This document shows positions 56,504 to 64,000 of a DNA stretch of 64,000 bases, piece after piece. The notes beneath the pieces were generated by a model. That model was not told where the DNA came from, searched no databases, and saw nothing but the letters and a program-made list of their open reading frames with translations. The stretch covers positions 235,787-299,786 of the forward strand of contig ML682029.1 in the NCBI GenBank assembly GCA_007922195.1, in the 5' to 3' direction. The position numbers and the translations under genes were made by a program. The first letter of the stretch is position 1, and every line of letters begins with the position of its first letter. Origin of the DNA: Podocnemis expansa. Lineage: Eukaryota > Chordata > Testudines > Podocnemididae.

Positions 56504-58439
56504 AAACAAACACGGTGTGTTTGTTAGTGAGAAGTCCTTTGAAGGCAGCTGTTTTCCTCAGGCTTTGTGATTATTATTAAGCTAGTGTCAGCCTCAGATG
56601 GTGAGGTATTCACATTGTGCTCTTCAGATTACTTTCATGTGAAAACTAAATGGGCCAATGGTGCTCCTTATTTCAGTCCACTGACTCCCTTGGAGCTGCA
56701 ATGAGGAAGGATGTCAAAGTGATTCAGAGCAGCATCCGTAGAGCAGCAGGCTGTCACGAACAAAACTCTAGTTCAGTCCTTTCAATACATGATGGCTATG
56801 GAGAGGGGCAGTGGGCAGTTCAATCTGAACCTGCAAGGTAGAAGGGAACCATTTTTCTGCCGTCTCAACGTCTCTGTTCCCAAAAGACCAACTCCAATTC
56901 CCTTTGAGACCAATCGGAATCATTCTACTACCCTGAGTGTGTTCACTGTTGGACCTTTATTCCAAAATTCCCCTTTTGATGGGGATAATACAATGCCTAT
57001 GGACAACTTTAGCCCCTCTTTGAATGGTCAAAATAGGTTTTTGCAGGGAAATCAGTGGAGTGTGGGATTCTGTGATGGCCATCTTGCTCAGGGGTCAATT
57101 TCACTCAGTGGTTTAAACTTGAACTAAGACTGGCATTGCATTAGGGTTATCAGCAGTGTCTCAAAGGGCTGTCTAGTTCGAGTGTTTAGGGGATATTTTG
57201 AAATCTTGACTTCTGAGCATGCTGAAGAACTTTCAATCTTTATATTGCTTCTATTGATAGTTGATAGGCATCTAAAAGAGGCACAATGAGGTAAGACCAC
57301 TTGGGAGTCAGTTTTTAGAAACAGAAATACAACCCCACACATCTTACTTCTTTCACAGGCAGAGCAATATGTTGCCCCTTGTTACACCATGTTCCAAGAC
57401 AAGCTTAGTAAAATGGCTCCTTATAGAATATGTGTACACTTGGATCTAAGCCTCATCCATTAAAAACAGGTTAAGGTTGTGACTGACTTTAACCATGTCT
57501 TCTTTATGGGAGGACAATTCTTCTCCAGAGGAATGATAAGTCCATTCATTCCTATCTTTTTCCTGAAGGGGGCTGCACTGTAAAGTTCAATATCTAATTC
57601 AAGCATCAAAATGTTGCATTAAGTCATAGCATCATTTTCATGAATTCACCAAGTGCACTGTGTATGCTACTTTTTTTCTTTCGTTGGAAACACATCTCTC
57701 TAAGAGCTCATCATAACCAAGTGGGAATAAATTCTTAAAGATTTGTGAATCGACACACCGGGTAGGTTCTCTTAATAACACTGTCTTTAGTTAATCTTTG
57801 TTCTCCTTTAGATCAGAAGATGTTTCACCCTAAACTTCCACCAAAAACCATCAAAATAAAAACACTCCAGAAGGAGGCAGTCTCAGAAGTGCTCTCAGGT
57901 AAGTGACAGATTAGGAAACCATGAATCGTACATGTCTAGTAGAGTTCAGGAGTGAACTATTAATAATTGCCATTTGTCATTCCAGTCATTCAAATTTATT
58001 TCTGATTCTGCCTATCTCTCCAGGTCTGACAGTCTCCTTAATGTGACTATTTACCACCGTGTCAAACAGGTATAATTATTGCTTTCATTGCAATTGGTCA
58101 GGAGCTTCCTCTGATCTAGGCCTTTCAAAGCACTTCACAAATATTCATCAAGTTTTATACAGCCAAAGAGATGTTTTATTGTGGTAGTTATAACTTTTTA
58201 CTGGGATTCAATGTTATGTTATTAAAGATTAAATTAATTTTAAAAATATGTGTCATTCAGCTGTCCTTTCCAGTTCTCTGCAGGTAGCTCCAAAACTGGA
58301 TCTTTTTGGTTCTCATTCAATCTATCTTTGCATTTCCCTTCTGTACGTATTTTAAAGTTTATGTGTATATGTCCATTCAGTGTGAAAGAGCACAATACCA
58401 TCAGCTTCAAATACAAGGAAAGCCCTTTACCCATCCTAC
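56504..58439. other. Keratin gene 4 upstream region and spacer
   Basis: Homologous to the pseudogene 2 upstream flank (33510-34160), and further out to 36430-37170 (CCCTCTTTATGGGAGGACAA-like, AAGCACTTCACAAAT). 56789-57127 is open for 112 codons without a recognisable domain and is not called. Confidence 0.5.
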
Positions 58440-59400
58440 ACTGGAGAAAACATTTTCTTGGAGTTCTGCAGCATACAGGGGTGGGGTGGGGGATCGTGGG
58501 CCAGGCCCCTGGCCAACAGGCTGCAAGTGGGCCCATGGCCATATTCATGCCAGGGCAAGATTAAAGATGGCCAGTCCAGGCTCCCCATTTTCGGGACCAT
58601 CCTCCCGCCCCGGTACCATGCTGGAGGAAGCCATGTGGTGTTTGGGGGGACTCTGGCCCTGGGGTCAGTGACTGCCTTTTGTTGTTCTCCTGCCCCAGCC
58701 CAAATGGTCTGTTGAAGAGGTGTTGAAGGGGCAGAGTGGGAGGGCTGGCACATGGCTGCTGCTCTCCAAGGTCTGGAGTCTGGGTTGCCTCTGGTGGTGG
58801 TGTTACATGGTCCACACTGCTTTTGGGGGCTCCGTGGTACAGTCTGCCCTGACTGGTCCCAGAGGGTGGGGGACAAAAGCAGTGGTTCTCCCTTCAGCAC
58901 CTCTCTGTTGCTCCTGATTAGCTGTTTCCAAGGGTAGTGAGAAGTGTTGCCCTGAGGTTTCCACTGGCTCCATCAATAGAGTTGGTTCCCTGTACTGTGC
59001 AGCCTGCTCTGGGCAGCATTTTTGGAGATGCATGAAGCTTATGTGGGTGACAATGGAGGTACCACTTCTCAGTGAAGGTGGTCATGATATTCCATAGCTG
59101 GACTCTGTTCCTGGTGCACCAAGACACAAAGTGTTTGGTACCTAGCATGTGTTCTGAGAGTCCTGGGGAAGGGTCTCCCAAAATGGCCATGGCAGGCAGG
59201 GACAGAGAGCTGGCTCTGACAGACCATTCATCACCTAGATTTGATGGTGGCATTTGGAGGCCACCAGGCTTTTTTGGGATAGTCCCTGGTGTAAGGGGAC
59301 TTTCTTTGACTCCTGATAAAACTGTTACCTTGATCTTTCTGTGCATGCTCTGCACTTCCAGTCCCAGCTGTTCTGATCCAAGTAATTTAAGTGAATGGTG
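58440..59400. other. GC-rich island of unknown origin, probably a dead transposon
   Basis: A sharp switch to GC-rich DNA between two AT-rich keratin spacers. Both strands have 100-150-codon open stretches in overlapping frames (for example 58436-58900 minus and 58918-59355 minus), and no domain could be named. Part of it (59120-59230: GAGAGTCCTGGGGAAGGG, ATGGCCATGGCAGGCAGG) recurs inverted at 62165-62345, so it is a dispersed repeat. Confidence 0.4.
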
Positions 59401-60103
59401 CAGTTTTAAAGCTTGTTCCAGTTAAAGGAATGACATAAGCAACCTTGGCTTCCATTTTTTAAGGTGACTCTGTTATTCAGTGCAGAAGTATCTAATCCCA
59501 AAAACAAATTTGTTAACATTCAAAAACAATGACTCTTTCATACGTGGAACACTAATGACTGTTGGTGAGGTGCTTTGCAATTGTGAGTTCTGAGAACACT
59601 GGAGAACTTCCAGTCTTTACGTCCTTACTATCAGTGTTTGAGAAGAAGTAAGTTGACAAGAAGGTGAAGGTGAAGATTTCACCATGCATTTTTTTCATCT
59701 GAAAAATTTATGAGCCAACTACATTGCTGGTATCATTTGACTTACTTCATTGACCTTCAGTGAGATACTCGCAAGCCTACAATAGAAACTGTCCAATGCT
59801 ATCCAGGAGTAAAAGGGAGCATGTGGCTTGGGTAAACAACTATGAATGGGTTTCATCTGTGTCTCCCAGTCTTGTTCAGGAGCAATCTTACTGTTAAAGA
59901 GGCTCTCGTTAACTCACTCAGCATTGTGCTTCTTTTTCTTTATTAGCTAAAGTCCCTCACTAGACTCTGTTCTCTTGGCTGCTCATGAATGGAGATGCCC
60001 TAGCTTGTAGTTCCCATTGATTTTACTCTATATTGTATTGAGCACCTGGGATTGGAAGTGCAGAGCCCACACAGAAAGATATACTCTGAAGAAGAACAAG
60101 CAA
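59401..60103. other. Spacer
   Basis: Aligns by eye with 37420-37990. No gene. Confidence 0.5.
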
Positions 60104-60440
60104 GAATTCCTGTGACACTTAAAGACTATCAAATTTATCACATGAGCTTTCTCGGGATAAAATCTAACTTCATCAGAAGCTTTGAGGATGTGGGAACTTC
60201 CAAAATGGGAGGCAAATAAGTGCAGGGGAATATAAGTCATGGGATCAGTTCACACTGCAACAGCTAATCAAAGGAACTATTAAGATTCAAACACTTGAAA
60301 ACAGCACTTAGAGGAAGGTAAAGTCAAATGACTTTCTCCCATGAAAGCTCATGCGATAAATAAATTTGTTAGTCTTTAAGTGCCACAGAACTCCTTGCTT
60401 GTTTTGCTGAACTAGACTAACACAGCTGCCCTTTTGGAAC
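60104..60440. mobile_element. Large PLE-tail foldback including 3' UTR
   Basis: The left arm carries the tail plus about 200 bp of PLE 3' UTR (GGAATATAAGTCATGGGATC, CACTGCAACAGCTAATCA, also seen at 50200-50250). The right arm carries only the tail (TCTCCCATGAAAGCTCATGC to AGACTAACACAGCTGCCC). This asymmetric copy ties the foldbacks to PLE. Confidence 0.75.
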
Positions 60441-61189
60441 GCTCAGAAAGGTTCTTTCGAACCCAAACTACCTAAAGGACCTTCCTTTAATCTAAAGTCA
60501 CTGGTACTATGTTGGATGGATTGGGCTTCTTTAATAATACAGCTCGTAAGTCATATAAAATTTGATGAGTGCTCATGAATGCTTTGAAATGCTTAGAACA
60601 GAAGATGACTCAAACAATCCAACATGAAATCAGTGGTATGATTAAACTGAAATGTATACTGCTTGAATACTGCCCTGCTGGAAAAGACAGAAATTAACAG
60701 ACATGTAACTCCTTTGCAGAAGCATTATCCTTGTGTATAAAGAAGAGAGTTGAAATGGATTACTACATTAGCCATTTTATTATTGTTGATGCTTATTCAA
60801 AGTATACAACATGTTGTAACCAGATGTTACTAATTTTGTCTTGTAATGCATTGTAAGAGCAATCAGCCTAGTGCTCAGCCTGTGGTAGGAGGAGTGAGAA
60901 GTATTGCATTGTTTTTCTATTACTGAAATGGACTGTTTAATGACCTTCATCTCTAAGGCCCTCTCTTCTATGTGTCTCAGACACAGAGAGGAAGAATGGT
61001 TAGGCTGGAAGCTCTTCAACGGGCTCAAAATTGAAGATTTCAAAGCACCTCACAGACACACATTGGTGTTTCACACCTGGAGCAATACAAATACATTGTT
61101 TGAATTAGGCATCTCTGCACCGGTAAATAAAGTCTCTTTCAAAAAATGGAGGCCAACGTCTTTCTACTCATTCCCTTAAGTAGGAAATG
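60441..61189. other. Spacer
   Basis: Homologous to 39060-39400 plus 40440-40580. No gene. Confidence 0.5.
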
Positions 61190-61263
61190 AATTAAAATCA
61201 CACAATTTGAGGATGTGAAAGCCCTGGCAGAGAGCATCAAAAGCATTACTATAGAAATACTCA

Positions 61264-61286
61264 CGAGGTCCCTTCCAGCCCTATGA

Positions 61287-61319
<33 letters not shown>
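61264..61319 (+). mobile_element. CR1 3' tail with (GATT)n expansion
   Basis: CGAGGTCCCTTCCAGCCCTATGAT followed by about eight GATT/TGAT units. Only the last ~25 bp of CR1 are present. Confidence 0.75.
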
Positions 61320-61320
<1 letters not shown>

Positions 61321-61532
61321 ATAGAGCCTGCTTGCAACACCAAGGGCTGAGTACACAGCACACAACGTGTTGAAGAGAAGCAGTGTTTGTACAGCACTAA
61401 CCAAAGCCAGGCCTGAAAGATCATGTGTACCGTGCTGTCCGTTTTCCGATTCTTCCTTTTGCCTCAGATATTGCTGCACCTAGATCTGTCATCTACTACT
61501 ACTGAGAAGAGCCTTGCTCCATCTCTCTTGGA

Positions 61533-61615
61533 AACCTCTGCCCCCAGGGAATTAGGCTTGTTTAGTCTGCAGAATGGAAGAACGAGAGGGCATTTGACAG
61601 CAACCTTTAACTATC
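61533..61615 (+). mobile_element. Internal CR1 ORF2 fragment inside the keratin wreck
   Basis: GGAATTAGGCTTGTTTAGTC, TGCAGAATGGAAGAACGAGAGG and CAGCAACCTTTAACTATC match CR1 at 49490-49560. It lacks the CR1 3' tail, unusual for a normal CR1 insertion. Confidence 0.8.
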
Positions 61616-61662
61616 TGGATAACACAGGCTGGAAAAAGTCATCTTTCTGGGATGGAGGTAAG

Positions 61663-62371
61663 CCTGAAACATACAAAGGAGATATGAGTCAAGAGAAAAT
61701 AGATGTCCTGGTGCCTCAAATGCTCCAAAGCTCTGTTACTATTGTAGTGCGGTCTGAATGCGGCCCGAGAAAGAGGAGGAGTGGACTTAGTGCCTGTGTT
61801 CCCATGTATTTGCTCCTATTGCTTCTCTCTACATCTTTTACCCTCTCACACTAAACTACCCCCCCACACACACACACACACACAACCACCCCCAAGGCTC
61901 TTTCAGTGACTGTCTATTTGAAAAACTCTGACTGGATTACGTGTATCCATTTCTATCATGGACACCTGAGTTTCTGTGTCCATTCCTGAGTTTTCTCAAG
62001 GAGAACATGGCAAGGATCACGGGTGCTATAAGCAATCAGAGCACTGTGGTATTTTCATGGTAAGTTTTTTCCTAGGATTGCATGCGCCAAATTGTAGATT
62101 AGAATTCAAGAGTTCTCACAACAAGTGTTTGGGTGGCCTCTGACAAACTCATCTCATCATGCTTGCCTTCTGTGCCCCTTTAGTGAGAGCCACTCTTGCT
62201 GGTGGCCACTGTGTCAGAGCCATCCTTCTGTCCCTGCATATCATGGCCATTGAGGGAGAACCTGCCCCAGAACTCACAGGCCAGATGCAAAGTCTTAGAG
62301 TCCTTGTACCCTGTTGAGCAGGAGCAGGGTTCATGCCCAAAGGGGCCTTCCAATGATGCAAGGTGTTCATT
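61663..62371. other. Spacer with (CA)n and a copy of the GC-rich dispersed repeat
   Basis: (CA)n at 61864-61885. 62150-62345 is an inverted copy of part of the island at 58440-59400. No gene. Confidence 0.5.
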
Positions 62372-63436
62372 CTTAGAATACTAATACATTGTCGTTAGGG
62401 TTACGTACCTCTCCACCGAGTAAGACAGTCATTTGAAAGAATACCAATGAAAGTTGCAGAGTCTCTTCTCATTCTCCTATCAGGTTATGATGATTTAAAA
62501 CCACATAGTTGGGATAGGAGGTGTTTCACTTTCATTCAAATGTGGTTTTCCATTTCGTTGTTTCTAAAACTATTTTATTTTTATTCAGAAAATATAGGTG
62601 CTCTCTTTGTGTATAAATCAACACACTGACTTCAACTTCAGAAAGGTTCAGCATCTTAAAATCGAAGGAAGACACTTATGCTACTTCCCTGGATATGGAT
62701 CACACTTTTGGAGAAACATTGTGCATTTTTAACCACACTGTGATTCCTGCAGACATATATTAGGCAACATATCTTATGGCTAGTCAAAATTTATATTAAA
62801 TTTGTCCCACAGCTATCTCCCCTTTCACCAAGAGTGTGGGATTTTCAGTTCTCCTGTTCTTTGTAGATTACTCAGCAATATTGTCTTACAAAATCTCAAT
62901 TTCTTGATTGTTCATGGCTGCAGAAAAGGTTTCTGATACAGTACAGGTTCCAGTGCCCAATGCAAATCTTTTCTACAAAAGAGCATAGCTGGCTCTCACT
63001 CTTCTCCATTCCTCCCTCTGACTCAAGAACAAATTTGTTCTAGTTAGCCCTTTGAGACAGCATTGGAAAGCCAGTGTTAGTTCAAGTGAAAAAATGGCTC
63101 CCTCTCTCCTAGCAGGTATAAAATAAACTGCCTACTGCCCCTATTCATGATCACCATGAATTCAAAGGACAGAACTGGATTCCTGCTCATGACAGACAAT
63201 TGTGCTACCCTTGAAGCCATGAATACCTTCACATTCATCCTCATTGTAGTGGCAACTAAGCTATTGGAATGTGACAGGGAGTGCTCGTGGCCCAGAGAAT
63301 GTTAAGATGAAATAAATCTGATGGACGAAAAGTGCATATCATGGGCTCTGAGGGTGAATTAGACAAGTACTCACAAGCCCTGAGGAAAACAGCTGCCTCC
63401 AAAGGTGGACTTGCCATGACAAACATGTTTCTTTTT
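62372..63436 (+). other. Upstream region of a further keratin unit
   Basis: Homologous in order to 41660-42697 upstream of gene 3 (TACCTCTCCACCGAGTAAGA, CTTTGAGACAGCATTGG, CACCATGAATTCAAAGG, ACTGGATTCCTGCTCATGAC). No gene is inside the window. Confidence 0.55.
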
Positions 63437-63480
63437 GGTAACTAATTAACACCTCCTCCACAAATGACATCACACAATAG
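63437..63480 (+). promoter_or_regulatory. Keratin promoter block without a visible TATA box
   Basis: GGTAACTAATTAACACCTCC matches the conserved keratin upstream block. Homology continues to about TGACATCACACAATAG and then stops; the expected CCTCCAGGCAGT and TATAAAAG are absent. A MITE begins 33 bp on. Confidence 0.6.
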
Positions 63481-63513
63481 AAAGCTCATCAGCATCTCTT
63501 CTAGGCTATGTCC

Positions 63514-63931
63514 ACCCTAAAGGGCTCAGTTAACTCGACTTAATAAGGTCAACTAAAGGTCAACTTAGAGAGTCCCCATTTGTTTAAGTCAACTTTATAA
63601 AGTTCACTTAAGTCTGTGGATCCATTTAAAGTCAACTTACTAAAGTCTTCTTTAAATGGGTCCACTGCCTTAAGTCGACTCTATAAAGTCAACTTCAATG
63701 GCACTCCTGCCTTAAGTTGATTTAATTAAGTCAACTTTAACAGCTACATTTTCTTAAGTTGACTTAATAAAGTCGACTTACCCCTTAAAGTCAACTTTAA
63801 CGGTGAGAGTTATTAAGTTGAATTAACGAAGTGCTGAAGTTGACTTAAGGAACTGCTAATGTGGCCACGGAGTTAGTTAAGTTGACTTTAGCCTGGTTAA
63901 GTTGACTTAAGCCTCCAGTGCTGACATAGCC
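63514..63931. mobile_element. Palindromic Harbinger-like MITE (AAGTCGACTT type)
   Basis: Ends GGCTATGTCCACCCTAAAG and CAGTGCTGACATAGCC with CTA on both flanks (3-bp target duplication). Interior built from AAGTTGACTTAA, AAAGTCGACTTA and TTAAGTCAACTT palindromes. Confidence 0.75.
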
Positions 63932-64000
63932 CTAGAGGCTGCCAGAGAACTAGAGTTGAATAAGACTTCTCTCATTCACCCCTTGTTTCTGATGGCCTAA

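Larger units (their letters stand above)
61190..61662 (-). pseudogene. Beta-keratin wreck with coding exon replaced by CR1
   Basis: On the minus strand: acceptor ATGTTTCAG, then exon 2 leader CTTACCTCCATCCCAGAAAG and ATG at 61642-61640, giving the head MTFSSLCYP and then nothing more of keratin. CR1 sequence follows directly on the plus strand (LGLFSLQNGRTRGHLTATFNY, 61545-61612). After it the keratin 3' UTR resumes (61490-61330: AGATATTGCTG, CTGAGTACACAGCACACAAC) and matches the region after the stop of gene 4 (55072-54950). About 400 bp of coding sequence are gone. A separate CR1 3' tail with (GATT)n sits in the 3' UTR at 61264-61319. Confidence 0.8.

Noticed and set aside
56789..57127. 112-codon open stretch upstream of keratin gene 4
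   Set aside because: The homologous DNA upstream of pseudogene 2 is not open in the same way and no domain is visible.
1..64000. CRISPR arrays, operons or prophage-like structure
   Set aside because: Repeats are dispersed transposons and microsatellites with vertebrate gene structure; no regularly spaced repeat-spacer pattern was seen.

Overview
The window is vertebrate nuclear DNA, almost certainly from a turtle. It carries sauropsid corneous beta-protein (beta-keratin) genes in a dense background of CR1 LINEs, Penelope-like elements (PLEs), a DIRS1-like retrotransposon, a tRNA-derived SINE with a CR1-like tail, and many small DNA transposons. This repeat mix fits cryptodiran turtles. The species cannot be fixed from the sequence alone. 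There is no bacterial, CRISPR or operon structure.

The host genes are a cluster of glycine/tyrosine-rich beta-keratins of the usual two-exon design: TATA box, short noncoding exon 1 ending in a gtaagt donor, an intron of about 0.9-1.0 kb in the 5' UTR, and one coding exon. Three copies are intact: 17306-17740 (+), 43768-44187 (+) and 55088-55468 (-). One copy at 32061-32489 (-) is broken by frameshifts. Two more are wrecks found only by nucleotide comparison: 52195-52640 (-), and 61190-61662 (-), where a CR1 piece replaces most of the coding exon. A further keratin upstream region (+) runs to the right edge and is interrupted by a small transposon, so another gene may lie just outside. The units alternate in orientation, and their flanking DNA is homologous from unit to unit, so the locus grew by repeated, partly inverted duplication.

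Layout: 1-450 end of a small transposon and a Myb/SANT-like fragment; 451-7035 a nearly full-length, decayed DIRS1-like element on the minus strand; 7.0-16.1 kb CR1, hAT-like and Harbinger-like insertions; 16.1-18.2 kb keratin gene 1; 18.3-31.3 kb repeat-rich spacer with two LTR-like blocks; 31.3-33.5 kb keratin pseudogene 2; 34-42.6 kb spacer with palindromic elements, PLE foldbacks and a 400-N gap; 42.7-44.9 kb keratin gene 3; 46.6-50.1 kb a long CR1 nested in an older CR1; 50.1-54.2 kb two PLE copies around a buried keratin wreck; 54.4-56.5 kb keratin gene 4; 56.5-64 kb spacer with a GC-rich island, a CR1-disrupted keratin wreck and the next upstream region.

The most notable non-gene signals are: (1) a family of small palindrome-packed elements with GGCTRTGTCTACACT-type ends and 3-bp target duplications; (2) PLE 3' ends carrying a hammerhead-ribozyme-like core, often arranged as head-to-head foldbacks; and (3) the hidden keratin wrecks.
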